Positions 24,562 through 34,331 of a stretch of 36,869 bases of DNA are shown here, piece after piece. Location: the NCBI GenBank assembly GCA_034189695.1, contig JAXHUA010000084.1, positions 1 through 36,869 of the forward strand, written 5' to 3'. Position numbers and translations under genes: made by a program. The stretch comes from JAXHUA01 sp034189695 (GTDB lineage Bacteria > Chloroflexota > Dehalococcoidia > E44-bin15). Each line of letters opens with the position of its first letter. Position 1 is the first letter of the stretch. A model generated the notes under the pieces. That model was not told the DNA's origin. It ran no database searches and saw nothing but the letters and a program-made list of their open reading frames with translations.

Positions 24562-25484
24562 AGTCAGCGGAACGCGTTATCGTGGGCTCGCGTGGCAGCA
24601 AGCTTGCCATGATCCAGTCACGGCTTGTGATCTCCGACTTGGCCAGGGCGCATCCGCATCTGGAGTTCGAGTTCATTCCGATCACCACTACCGGAGACCG
24701 CCGAAGATACACTCCCATTGAGCAGATGGGCGGGGGAGGGGTGTTCGTCAAGGAGCTTGAGGATGCGCTATCGGAGAGGAGAATAGACCTGGCGGTGCAC
24801 AGTCTCAAGGACATGCCCACCGAAACCGCGGCGGGATTCCGGCTGGCGGCGGTAGCCGCGAGGGGCGATCCCCGGGACGTGCTCGTGTCCTCCTTGGGGA
24901 AGCTCGCTGAGCTCCCGAAAGGTGCCAGAGTAGGCACAGGCAGCCAGCGGCGTGCGGCGCAGCTTCTGGAGCAACGTCCCGATCTTGAGATTCGCCCTCT
25001 GAGAGGGAACGTCGACACGCGGTTGAGGCTCGTGTCGTCGGGTGAACTTGACGGCGTGGTGCTGGCCGCTGCCGCCCTCGTCCGGCTCGGTACGGAAGGC
25101 AGGATAGCTGAGTACCTGCCTCCCACCATCTTTGTCCCCGCAGCGGGGCAGGGCGCTCTGGCGATCGAGATTCGCGCCGATGACGCTCACATGGGCCAAC
25201 TGGTAGCCCCGGTGAACCACGAGCCAACCTGGCTCGGCGTGACCTCCGAGCGCGCTTTCTTGGGAGCCCTGGGTGGAGGGTGCCGGGTGCCGGTGGGCGC
25301 GCTGGCGACGGTGGAAGGCACGAGAGTTCATCTTCTCGGCATGGTGGCCAGTCTGGTCCGAGGTGAGATCCTGCGTGCCGAAGTCGAGGGCAACGCCCTC
25401 GCGCCAGAAGAGACCGGCCGTGAGCTGGCCCGGAAGATGATGGGAATGGGAGCCGCCTCACTACTCGAGGAAGGTGAGCCATGA
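24558..25484 (+). CDS. hemC: Porphobilinogen deaminase (hydroxymethylbilane synthase)
   Basis: This 308-residue enzyme joins four porphobilinogen units to hydroxymethylbilane. It shows VGSRGSKLAMIQS at the N-terminus, the active-site IDLAVHSLKDMPT with Asp85, VGTGSQRRAAQL, and Cys242 in GGGCRVPVGALA, which carries the dipyrromethane cofactor. Start and stop both form ATGA overlaps, with hemA and with cobA-hemD. Confidence 0.96.
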   Translation: MKSAERVIVGSRGSKLAMIQSRLVISDLARAHPHLEFEFIPITTTGDRRRYTPIEQMGGGGVFVKELEDALSERRIDLAVHSLKDMPTETAAGFRLAAVAARGDPRDVLVSSLGKLAELPKGARVGTGSQRRAAQLLEQRPDLEIRPLRGNVDTRLRLVSSGELDGVVLAAAALVRLGTEGRIAEYLPPTIFVPAAGQGALAIEIRADDAHMGQLVAPVNHEPTWLGVTSERAFLGALGGGCRVPVGALATVEGTRVHLLGMVASLVRGEILRAEVEGNALAPEETGRELARKMMGMGAASLLEEGEP

Positions 25485-27010
25485 CGAATGGAAAGGTCTA
25501 TCTCGTCGGCGCTGGGCCAGGAGACGTCGGGCTGATTACTCGCAGAGGGCTCGAATGCCTCGGGCGAGCCGACGTCGTTGTCTACGACCGGTTGGTCGAC
25601 AACCGGATTCTGGAGTTCGCCCCGAGGAGTGCAGAGCTCATCTACGTGGGCAAGCTGCCGGGAAGCCACGTCAGGCAGCAGCCTGAGATCAACCAGATCC
25701 TGGTCGACAAAGCCAAGGAGGGCAAAGAGGTCGTGCGGCTGAAGGGAGGCGACCCCTTCGTCCTGGGGAGGGGAGGGGAGGAGGCAGAAACGCTCCATGC
25801 CAACCGGATACCCTTCGAGATCGTCCCCGGCGTCTCGTCGGCCACAGCGGTCCCGGCGTACGCCGGCATACCGGTCACACATCGTGGCGTCGCGTCTTCT
25901 TTTGCCGTCATCACCGGCCATGAGGACTCCTCGAAGGAGCTGTCCGCCGTCAACTGGGAGAAGCTGGCGACAGGCGTGGACACGCTCGTTTGCCTGATGG
26001 GAATGCGCAATCTGTCGCGCCTGGTGGAGCAATTGCTCGCCCACGGGAGAGCGCCCGACACCCCGGTCGCGGTCATTCGCCAGGGGACCACGCCTCGGCA
26101 GGAGACCCTGGTGGGAACGCTGGATACCATTGTCGAGGCGGCCAAGGAGAAGGGGTTTGAGCCACCCGTGGTGACCGTGGTGGGAGAGGTGGTCCGGCTC
26201 CGAGAGAGGCTGACCTGGTTCGACAACCGGCCGCTGTTCGGCAAGCGCGTGCTGGTGACCAGGTCTCGCAGCCAGGCAAGCGCCTTCAGTAGCCTGCTGG
26301 CGGAACGCGGCGCTGACCCCGTGGAGCTTCCGGTGATCGAGACCAACGATGTCACCGACCCCACCGCCCTCGACCGAGCCGTATCGGGTCTGTCGGGCTA
26401 TCAGTGGGTCCTGTTCACCAGCGCCAATGGAGTGCAGGCATTCTGGAAGCGACTGCGCGCTCTGAATATGGATGCCCGTTCGTTCCGGGACGTCAGAATC
26501 GCCGCCATAGGCCCCGCCACCGCAATGGCGCTGGAAGCGCGGGGACTTCGCGCCGACCTGTTGCCGACAGAGCATACCAGTGAGGCAATGGCAGCCGAAC
26601 TCGCGACCGTAGGAATCGCCGGGGACAGGATTCTGCTGCCCCGTTCCGATATAGCGCCACGCGACTTGACTGACCGACTCGTCGAACTGGGGGCGGAGCC
26701 CGTTGAAGTGAGTGCATACCTCACCCAACCAGCCACATCCGCTAGCTCAGGTCGCGACATGCTCCTTGAAGGGAAAATCGACATTGTCGCGTTCACCAGC
26801 GCCTCAACGGTAGCCAATCTTCTGAAAGCGCTCGGCAATGAGCGATGCGCGCTGGACAGAGCCATCATCGCCTGTATCGGCCCCAGGACGGCGGAGGCCG
26901 CCGAGAAAGCGGGGCTCACAGTAGAGGTCATCGCCCCCGAGCACACCGTACCCGGCCTGGTGAAGGCTATCGAACTGCACCTGCTCAAGCACGAAAGGAA
27001 GGACTCATGA
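25481..27010 (+). CDS. cobA-hemD: Fused uroporphyrinogen-III C-methyltransferase and uroporphyrinogen-III synthase
   Basis: This is a 509-residue bifunctional protein. Residues about 1-245 are the SAM-dependent methyltransferase (SUMT): VYLVGAGPGDVGLITRRGLECL, DRLVD, VRLKGGDPFVLGRGGEEAE and VPGVSSATAVPAYAGIPVTHRG. It makes precorrin-2 from uroporphyrinogen III. Residues about 255-509 are HemD: GKRVLVTRSRSQASAFSSLL, ANGVQAFWKRL, AAIGPATAMALEARG and VAFTSASTVANLL. It closes hydroxymethylbilane to uroporphyrinogen III. Such CobA-HemD fusions are known in anaerobes and direct the intermediate toward siroheme and corrinoids. An ATGA overlap joins it to hemB. Confidence 0.95.
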   Translation: MTNGKVYLVGAGPGDVGLITRRGLECLGRADVVVYDRLVDNRILEFAPRSAELIYVGKLPGSHVRQQPEINQILVDKAKEGKEVVRLKGGDPFVLGRGGEEAETLHANRIPFEIVPGVSSATAVPAYAGIPVTHRGVASSFAVITGHEDSSKELSAVNWEKLATGVDTLVCLMGMRNLSRLVEQLLAHGRAPDTPVAVIRQGTTPRQETLVGTLDTIVEAAKEKGFEPPVVTVVGEVVRLRERLTWFDNRPLFGKRVLVTRSRSQASAFSSLLAERGADPVELPVIETNDVTDPTALDRAVSGLSGYQWVLFTSANGVQAFWKRLRALNMDARSFRDVRIAAIGPATAMALEARGLRADLLPTEHTSEAMAAELATVGIAGDRILLPRSDIAPRDLTDRLVELGAEPVEVSAYLTQPATSASSGRDMLLEGKIDIVAFTSASTVANLLKALGNERCALDRAIIACIGPRTAEAAEKAGLTVEVIAPEHTVPGLVKAIELHLLKHERKDS

Positions 27011-27990
27011 CCGGATTCCCTCAGCTCAGGTTGCGCCGACTTCGCTACAACGCAACGCTGCGGCAACTGGTTCGAGAAACCTCACTCAGCGTAGACGACC
27101 TCGTCTTTCCGCTGTTCGTGACACATGGCCGGGGTGTGAAGAACGGAGTCGGCTCCATGCCTGGCATCTATCAGTATTCCGTCGACCTGCTGTCTCGGGA
27201 GGTCCAAGACATCGCCGCGCTAGCCATCCCCGCGGTGATTCTCTTCGGCATACCGGAGCACAAGGATGAGCTCGGCACCTCGGGCTATCAAACCCATGGC
27301 GTTGTCCAGCAAGCCATACGAAGCATCAAGGAAGTGGCCCCTGACCTGCTGGTCATCAGTGATGTCTGTCTCTGTGAATACACCAGTCACGGGCACTGCG
27401 GCGTCGTGGAGGATGGTGAGGTTGACAACGACAAGACGCTGGAGCTCCTGGCCCGGATGGCCGTTTCCCACGCGGAGGCCGGCGCTGATATCGTGGCTCC
27501 TTCGGATATGATGGATGGGAGGGTGAGGCGGATTCGACAGGCGCTGGACGACTGCGGGTATGAGCGCGTCCCCATACTCTCGTACGCGGCAAAGTACGCC
27601 TCAGCCTTCTACGGTCCATTTCGAGAGGCCGCCGAGTCCGCGCCGCAATTCGGGGACAGGCGATCCTATCAGATGGATCCCCCCAATGCCCGGGAAGCGA
27701 TGAGAGAGGTCGAGCAGGACATCGCCGAGGGAGCCGATATTGTCATGGTGAAACCGGCCCTGGCGTATCTGGACGTGATTCGCCGGGCGCGCGATGCATT
27801 CAATCACCCCCTGGCGGCGTATAACGTAAGTGGCGAGTACTCGCTGGTGAAGGCGGCTGCGGCACAGGGATGGGTGGATGAGCAGCGCATAACACAGGAG
27901 ATACTCACCGCTATCAAGCGAGCCGGGGCGGACATCATTATCACCTATCACGCCAAGGACGTCGCGCGCTGGATTCTCAGCGGGAAATGA
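27007..27990 (+). CDS. hemB: Delta-aminolevulinic acid dehydratase (porphobilinogen synthase)
   Basis: This 327-residue enzyme condenses two aminolevulinates to porphobilinogen. ATG 27007 is chosen because it overlaps the previous stop (ATGA) and matches the family N-terminus (RLRRLRYNATLRQLVRE). Schiff-base lysines are Lys196 in SYAAKYASAFYGPFREA and Lys249 in ADIVMVKPALAYLDVI. Zinc ligands Cys121, 123 and 131 lie in DVCLCEYTSHGHCG, so it is the zinc-dependent type. All catalytic residues are present. Confidence 0.96.
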   Translation: MTGFPQLRLRRLRYNATLRQLVRETSLSVDDLVFPLFVTHGRGVKNGVGSMPGIYQYSVDLLSREVQDIAALAIPAVILFGIPEHKDELGTSGYQTHGVVQQAIRSIKEVAPDLLVISDVCLCEYTSHGHCGVVEDGEVDNDKTLELLARMAVSHAEAGADIVAPSDMMDGRVRRIRQALDDCGYERVPILSYAAKYASAFYGPFREAAESAPQFGDRRSYQMDPPNAREAMREVEQDIAEGADIVMVKPALAYLDVIRRARDAFNHPLAAYNVSGEYSLVKAAAAQGWVDEQRITQEILTAIKRAGADIIITYHAKDVARWILSGK

Positions 27991-29345
27991 GAGGGATGCT
28001 CGACAAGAACCGTTCGACGAGGTTGTTTGAGGAAGCCCGAAGGTATCTTCCCGGCGGCGTCGACAGCCCGGTGCGTGCTTTCAAGGCGGTCGGGGGCAAT
28101 CCCATCTTCGTGAAACGAGGACGTGGTTCCAGGCTCTATGATGAGGACGGGAACGAGTTCCTCGATTATGTTTGCTCCTGGGGCCCGCTCATTCTGGGAC
28201 ACGCGCACCCACGGGTGGTAGAGGCTCTGAAGCAGGCTATCGAGCGAGGAACCAGTTTCGGAGCGCCAACCGAGCTGGAGACACAGCTGGCTAGGACCGT
28301 GTGTGAGGCGGTACCTTCCATTGAGACCGTGCGCTTCACCAGTTCCGGCACCGAGGCAACGATGAGCGCCCTGCGGCTCGCACGTGCATTCACCAATAGG
28401 GACAGGATCGTGAAGTTCGCCGGCTGCTACCACGGTCACTCAGACGGGCTGCTGGTGAAGGCCGGCTCCGGCGCCGCCACGCTTGGTCTGCCCGATAGCC
28501 CGGGTGTTCCTCCCGGCTATGCTGAGAACACACTTGTTGCACCGTACAACGACCTGGAGGCAGTGGAGCAACTCTTCGCGCGGCACGGTGACATTGCAGC
28601 CGTCATCGTCGAGCCGGTGGCGGCCAACATGGGCGTGGTCCCACCCAAGCCCGGCTTCCTGGAGGGCTTGCGTAACCTGACCGAAGCATCCGGGGCCCTG
28701 CTTGTTCTTGACGAGGTGGTCACGGGCTTTCGGGTGGCGTATGGAGGAGCGCAGGGACTCTATGGCGTCACGCCGGACCTGACCTGCCTGGGCAAGATCA
28801 TCGGCGGGGGCCTGCCGGTGGGGGCCTACGGAGGCCGCGCCGATATCATGGAGTTGACTGCGCCGGTGGGGCCAGTGTATCAAGCAGGGACGTTGTCGGG
28901 CAACCCGCTCGCCATGACGGCAGGAATAGAGACGCTTGCCACGCTCCGAGAAGGCAACGCGTACGCGGAACTGGATGACAAGGCGGGCCGGCTCGCAGCC
29001 GGAATCGCTGCGGCCGCGAGGAGTTCCGGCACGGCCCTCCAGGTGTCGAGGGTGGGATCGCTTCTCACCGTCTTCTTCAGTCCGGGACCGGTCGTCGACT
29101 ACGAATCGGCCAGACTCGCTGACACTGGACTCTTCGCAATGTTCTTCCAGCGATTGCTCCGTGAGGGCATCTACTGGCCACCATCGCAGTACGAGGCCGC
29201 GTTTCTCTCCCTCGCCCACAGCGGTAGCGATGTCGACACCACAATCGCCGCCGTCGGAAAGGCACTGGCAGACAAGGACGCGGCGCAGTGGCGGAGACGC
29301 GCTGGCACAAGCGACGACTCACGAACCACGTTGCCCTCGTCCTGA
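27987..29345 (+). CDS. hemL: Glutamate-1-semialdehyde 2,1-aminomutase
   Basis: This 452-residue PLP enzyme moves the amino group of glutamate-1-semialdehyde to form 5-aminolevulinate, working with HemA. It has YLPGGVDSPVRAFKAVGGNP, FTSSGTEATMSALRLAR, LLVLDEVVTGFRV and TCLGKIIGGGLPVGAYGG with PLP-binding Lys270. It starts in an ATGA overlap with hemB and is the last gene of the operon. It converges on fdhA with a 155-base gap, in which I see no clear terminator. Confidence 0.96.
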   Translation: MRGMLDKNRSTRLFEEARRYLPGGVDSPVRAFKAVGGNPIFVKRGRGSRLYDEDGNEFLDYVCSWGPLILGHAHPRVVEALKQAIERGTSFGAPTELETQLARTVCEAVPSIETVRFTSSGTEATMSALRLARAFTNRDRIVKFAGCYHGHSDGLLVKAGSGAATLGLPDSPGVPPGYAENTLVAPYNDLEAVEQLFARHGDIAAVIVEPVAANMGVVPPKPGFLEGLRNLTEASGALLVLDEVVTGFRVAYGGAQGLYGVTPDLTCLGKIIGGGLPVGAYGGRADIMELTAPVGPVYQAGTLSGNPLAMTAGIETLATLREGNAYAELDDKAGRLAAGIAAAARSSGTALQVSRVGSLLTVFFSPGPVVDYESARLADTGLFAMFFQRLLREGIYWPPSQYEAAFLSLAHSGSDVDTTIAAVGKALADKDAAQWRRRAGTSDDSRTTLPSS

Positions 29346-29500
29346 AGGTCCGCCGCCGACGGGAGACACCGCGCGGTCATGCCGCTGAGGGAACGTGGCG
29401 GGGAATGCACTCGGCATGCGCATCAAGGCCATCCGCACTCCCGTTCGAAGCCATCGCCTGCTTCCGCCGTTTCGCGGACGCCCATGAGCGGGCTTCTGCC

Positions 29501-32500
29501 CTACACCTTCTCCACCCTGACAGCGCAGACCTTGAACTCGGGTATCTTCGAGACAGGGTCAAGTGCCGGATTGGTTAGCTGGTTCACGGGGCTCTCGGCG
29601 AAGTGGAAGTTCATGAACACCATGCCCAAGGGCAAGACCTCCGTCACCTTCGCCCGCGCCGTTATCTTCCCTCTGCGAGAGGAGACCCACACGATGTCGC
29701 CGCTCTCAATCGCCAGAGCCTCGGCGTCCTGCGGGTTGATCTCCACCTCGCCCTCACCCTTCAGCTCGCTGAGCCCCTTTGCCTTCCGAGTCATGGTGCC
29801 GGTGTGGAAATGAAACCGGCTGCGCCCGGTGGACAGGAGCAGAGGGTACGCGTCGTCAGGCTCTTCCTGCGGTGGCTTGTACTCCAGCGGCATGAACCTG
29901 CCCTTGCCCCGGCTGAAGATGCGGTCGTGGAGATACCTGGTGCCCGGATGGTCCTCAAAGGGACAGGGCCATTGCAGCCCTCCCGCCTCCAGCCTCTCGT
30001 AGGTAATGCCGCCATAGGCAGGCGCGAATGCCGCGATTTCCCGCATTATCTCCTCCGGGCTGGTGAAGGCGAAGTCCTTCGCCCCCATTCGTCGGGCGAT
30101 GTCGCAGATAATCTGCCAGTCCGGCCTGGAATCGCCTATCGGGGCCAGCGCCCGGTGGAGCAGTTGGACGCGGCGCTCCGTGTTGGTGAAGGTGCCCTCC
30201 TTCTCGGCGAAGCTCGCCGCCGGCAGCACCACATCCGCCAGCCTGGCTGTCTCGGTGAGGAACATGTCCTGAACGATCAGGAACTCCAGCCTGCTCAGAG
30301 CCTCCTCAACGTGTTTGCTGTCAGGGTCGCTGAGCAGCGGGTTCTCACCCATTATGTACATCGCCTTGATCTCCCGGCGATAGGCGCCGTCCATCATCCC
30401 GTCCAGAGTCAGGCCGGGCCTGTCGGACACTGAACAGCCCCACCCATGCTCGAACTTCTCTCTGATCGCCGGGTCGGTCACTGCCTGGTAGCCGGGATAC
30501 ACGTTGGGCAGCGCGCCCATATCGCAGGCCCCCTGTACGTTGTTCTGCCCGCGCAGTGGGTTCACCCCGGTAGAGGGCTTCCCAACATTGCCGGTAAGCA
30601 TGGAGAGATTGGCCAGAGCCAGCACGTTGTCAGTGCCATGGGAGCTCTGGGTAATGCCCATGGCATACAGGATGGAAGACGGCCGGCAGGTGGCGTACAC
30701 GCGGGCGGCCTCGGCTATGGTGGAGGGGTCAACACCGGTGATGTCTGACACACGCTGAAGGTCAAAAGCCTTCAGCGCGTCCCTGAACCCGTCGAAGCCC
30801 TCACAGCGTGATTCGACGAACTTCTGGTCCAGAAGCCCCTCATCGACAATGACACCGGCCATGCCCATGACCAGTGCCACATCAGTGCCGGGCCGATGAC
30901 GTAACCAGACATCGGCCATGCGACACAGCTCTATCTGGCGCGGCTCGGCAACGATGAGCTTGGCCCCGTTGTCCACCGCCCGCTTCACCTGAAGGGCGAT
31001 GACCGGGTGGGCCTTGGTCGTGTTCGTCCCAATGGCGAGAATGCATCCAGCATCGCCGATCTCGTGTATGGAGTTCGTCATGGCCCCGCTCCCGAAGCTT
31101 GTGGCTAGACCAGCCACAGTGGGAGCGTGTCAGAGACGCGCACAGTGATCGATGTTGTTGGTACGCATCACGCAGCGGGCGAATTTCTGCAACAGATAGT
31201 TGTCCTCATTGGTGCACTTGGCGGACGACAGGGCGGCGAACTGGTCCCAGCGGTATTTCGCCAGCCTGCTCGTGACCAGGTCCAGCGCCTCACCCCACGT
31301 GGCCTTCACGAACTCGCCTTCCCTCTTGATAAGTGGTGTGGTCAGCCGGTTCGGGTCGGTTATGAAGTCGAGGCCGAACTTGCCCTTGACACAACCCTGC
31401 CCCTTGTTGGCTAGCCCATCGGGGTCGGGAACCACCCTGACAATCTGTTCATCCTTTATCTCCAGATTGAGACTGCACCCAACGCCGCAATAGGGACAGA
31501 TCGTGGTAACCACCCGGTCCGGATGACCCATTTCCGTGGCGCTGCGCTCGATGAGCGCGTTCACCGGACAGACATCCACACAGGCGCCACAGAACTGGCA
31601 GTCAGCCTCTCTCAGCGTCTTATCGTCGCGAGGCGCGATCGTATTGCATTGCAGGCAACGCGCTGCTTCCTCCACCGCCACCTTCCCATCCACTTCGAGT
31701 TCAACCTCAGCGAAGCTCGATTTCCTCGTCTCAGGAGGCAGGTGGGCGAAGACCGCCCGCCTCTCCTGCGGCATATCCAGTTCACTGCAACGCCTGGCCT
31801 CCTCGGGACCCACGAGCGTCTCATCTATGTTGCCGTCGCCGCCCAGATAGCGGTCCATCGACTCAGCAGCTCTTCTGCCGGCGGCAATGGCCTCGATGAC
31901 CGTCGCCGGCCCGCTCACGCAGTCCCCGCCGCTGAACACGCCCGGCCGGCTCGTCTGCATGCTCGGGTCCACCTTGAGCACGTTTCCACGGCCAAGCTCG
32001 ACCTGGAAACCATCCGGCACCTCAGTGCGCTGGCCAATGGCGGCTATCACCCTGTCGAACTCACTGGTGAACTCGCTCCCTTCCACCGGCACGGGTCGAC
32101 GGCGACCACTGGCATCCGGCTCACCCAACTCCATGCGGACCGACTCCAGCTTCAACCCGCCATCTGACCGCTCGATCTTCGACGGGGCGGCCAGGTAGAC
32201 AATCTCGACGCCTTCCTCCAGTGCAGCATCGACCTCCTCAGGGTTGGCCGGCATTTCGTTACGGGTGCGACGGTAGAGGAGCGTCACCTTTTCCGCCCCG
32301 AGACGTAGCGAGATACGGGCCGCGTCTATGGCCACGTTCCCACCGCCCACCACCGCGACCTTCCGCCCCACGTCCAGCTTCTCACCCAGGTTGACGCGGC
32401 GAAGGAACTCGGCTGACTCGATTACCCCCGGCAGGTCATCACCTTCCACACCCAGGCTCATCCCCTGGTGTGCTCCCAGCCCCAGGAAGACGGCGTCGAA

Positions 32501-33583
32501 TCCCTCCTGGAACAGCGAATCGACCGACTCAATCCTTGTATTGAGCCTTATCTCCACGCCAAAGCCCTTGATGTCTTCGACCTCACCGGCAAGGACATCC
32601 CGCGGCAGCCGGTACTCCGGGATGCCCACCCTCATCATGCCACCCGCCTCGGAAAGCGCCTCGAAGACGGTGACTCCGTGGCCCTGTTTGGCCAGGTAGT
32701 ACGCCGCAGTCAAGCCTGCCGGTCCCGCCCCGACCACAGCGACGCTCTTGCCCGTCGCTGGAAGTCTCTTGGCTCGACCCTTCCAGGAGCCATCGCCGTT
32801 GTCAGCCGCGAAGCGCTTGAGCATTCTGATGCTCAGCGGTTCGTCCACCTCACGCCCCCGCTGGCAAGCAGTCTCACAGGGGTGCACGCAAACCCGGCCG
32901 AGTGACCCGGGGAATGGAACACGCTCGCGAATGACCGCCAGCGCGGCGCTTGTCCGCCCGATCCCGATCAGACGCAGGTATCGTGGGATGTCTATTCCCG
33001 CAGGACACGCTTTCTGACACGGATAGGCGAACTCGATTGCCCGGACGCCCCTTACGTCCTCACAGATGCGCACACAACGTTCGCAGCGTATGCACAGATT
33101 GTTGTCCCGAACGAAGAATGGGCTGTCCTCGCGGACCGTCAGATTCTTGGGAATGTACGGCGGCAGCTCATCGAGCCCAACGTAGTCGATGATTGTCTGG
33201 AGGTCTCCGCCGCCCAAGGGGCAGAAGTCGCAGCTTGGACTCCGCGCTCCTGTGCCGCCGGCAAGTTGATCGCTGGGATACCGCCACAGGATCCGTCTCA
33301 GGCTTCGGCGGCGCAGTGACTGAAGATTGCTTGAAATAGTGTACACCACCATGCCGTCCGTCACCGGGGTGATGCATGCCAACTGGGGCTCGTCGATTCC
33401 CTCCACCTCAACTACACAAAGGCAACAGGCCGCGTCCGGCTTCACCTGGGCAAGCGGCTCCAGAGCCGGGTGGTGGCAGAGCGCCGGGATGTAGGCTCCC
33501 GCCTGCCGCGCCGCCTCAAGTATCGTCACCCCTTCGTCGACGCTGATCTCACAACCATTGATCTTGACACAGACTCGCTTCAT
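29501..33583 (-). CDS. fdhA: Selenocysteine formate dehydrogenase alpha subunit fused to GltD-like FAD/NAD(P) and NuoG-like modules
   Basis: This is one 1360-codon gene read through an in-frame TGA (31132-31130) as Sec818. Domain order: a [2Fe-2S] ferredoxin domain (Cys36, 54, 56, 70); a NuoG-like 4Fe-4S region (Cys118, 121; Cys164, 167, 170, 174); a GltD-type Cys cluster at about 189-240; an FAD fold (VAVVGAGPAG near 281-290) and an NAD(P) fold (VVGGGNVAIDAA near 411); a ferredoxin pair (Cys643, 646; Cys662, 665, 668, 672); then formate dehydrogenase with CPYCGVGC (696-703) and Sec-His (818-819). A molybdopterin dinucleotide-binding C-terminus follows. Family members have Sec or Cys exactly at this place (DHCARxU/C H.P). 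It should interconvert CO2 and formate with NAD(P)H or ferredoxin in the cytoplasm; no twin-arginine signal is present. It is last in the hydrogenase-metV-metF operon. Confidence 0.93.
31088..31132 (-). promoter_or_regulatory. Bacterial SECIS element following the Sec UGA codon
   Basis: On the minus strand the TGA at 31132-31130 is followed by CAC, then a perfect lower stem GCTCCC (31126-31121) with GGGAGC (31093-31088). The upper stem is a perfect GTGGCT (31117-31112) with AGCCAC (31106-31101), closing a GGTCT loop (31111-31107). The GGUCU apical loop, at the usual distance from the UGA, is the hallmark recognised by SelB in E. coli fdhF. It recodes the stop as selenocysteine. Confidence 0.92.
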
Positions 33584-33605
33584 CCCGCACTCCGCTGGGT
33601 CCCTG

Positions 33606-34241
33606 CTACGAGCTCGACCTCGCCGCTTTCGATATCCTTATCAGTTTCGAGGCAATGATTCCGCAGACTGAGTTGACGTCGTCGGTGGTCAGGTAGTCAC
33701 ATATGGTGCTGTCAAACAGTATGTTCCCCTCGGGCGGGAACTCCTCGTCGCCTCGCCAGAGAACGAATGTTATCGGCACCCGGGGAAACGCGTCTATCGT
33801 TACAGCGACATCGCCGAAGTCCACCTTGCGACCGCCAAGGCTTTCGGCGGCGCCCGGTAGACGGCCGGGGTCTTCTCCGAAATGGCGCACAACGGGCTTG
33901 ATGGCCCGCTGCGAGAAGGTCCGGAAGTAGACAGTGCCTCCGGGCACATGCTTGTACCCTATCAGTTCGTTGGACACCGGCGTGCCCTTCGCCTGAAGCA
34001 GATAGTGTAGTATGAGTATCTTGTCCACAAGGGGCACTTCCTCCTCACTGTCCTCCAGCGCAATGGCCACGCCGGGGACGGTGACCTGGTACCGTCTGTT
34101 GAGGTAGCTGATAGTGATTATCGTCTCGGAGTCAGCCCGCCGATAGCTGGCGCCGCTTCTCTGGCACAACTCGTCCAGGTCGGCAACGCTCCGAAGCTCG
34201 TCGCGCGCGAGCTGATAGGCCAACTCGTAGCCCTTGTGCAT
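33606..34241 (-). CDS. DUF3786 family protein
   Basis: This 211-residue soluble protein begins MHKGYELAYQLARDEL. It carries ITISYLNRRYQVTVPG, VPLVDKILILHYLLQAKGTPVSNELIGYKHVPGG, a PITFVLWRGDEEFPPEGNILFD block and a C-terminal segment starting YLTTDDVNSVCG. I recognise this as DUF3786, of unknown function, often found beside corrinoid, Wood-Ljungdahl or CO-dehydrogenase genes in anaerobes. It sits 22 bases before fdhA and 90 bases after metF on the same strand, so it is probably co-transcribed. A role in maturation or sensing of the C1 machinery would fit the context but is unproven. Confidence 0.8.
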   Translation of the reverse strand: MHKGYELAYQLARDELRSVADLDELCQRSGASYRRADSETIITISYLNRRYQVTVPGVAIALEDSEEEVPLVDKILILHYLLQAKGTPVSNELIGYKHVPGGTVYFRTFSQRAIKPVVRHFGEDPGRLPGAAESLGGRKVDFGDVAVTIDAFPRVPITFVLWRGDEEFPPEGNILFDSTICDYLTTDDVNSVCGIIASKLIRISKAARSSS

Positions 34242-34331
34242 AGTACCCCCATTGGGACGTTCAAGGTGGACTGCGGCTGCGCTGGAACGGCCCTGTGCAG
34301 ATCAAGCCGAGGTCGGAACACTGAGGTACTG

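Noticed and set aside
29501..31117. Separate molybdopterin oxidoreductase gene starting at GTG 31117
   Set aside because: The GTG is the first arm of the SECIS hairpin and lies inside the conserved PTVAGL block. The frame is continuous with the upstream one through a Sec TGA.
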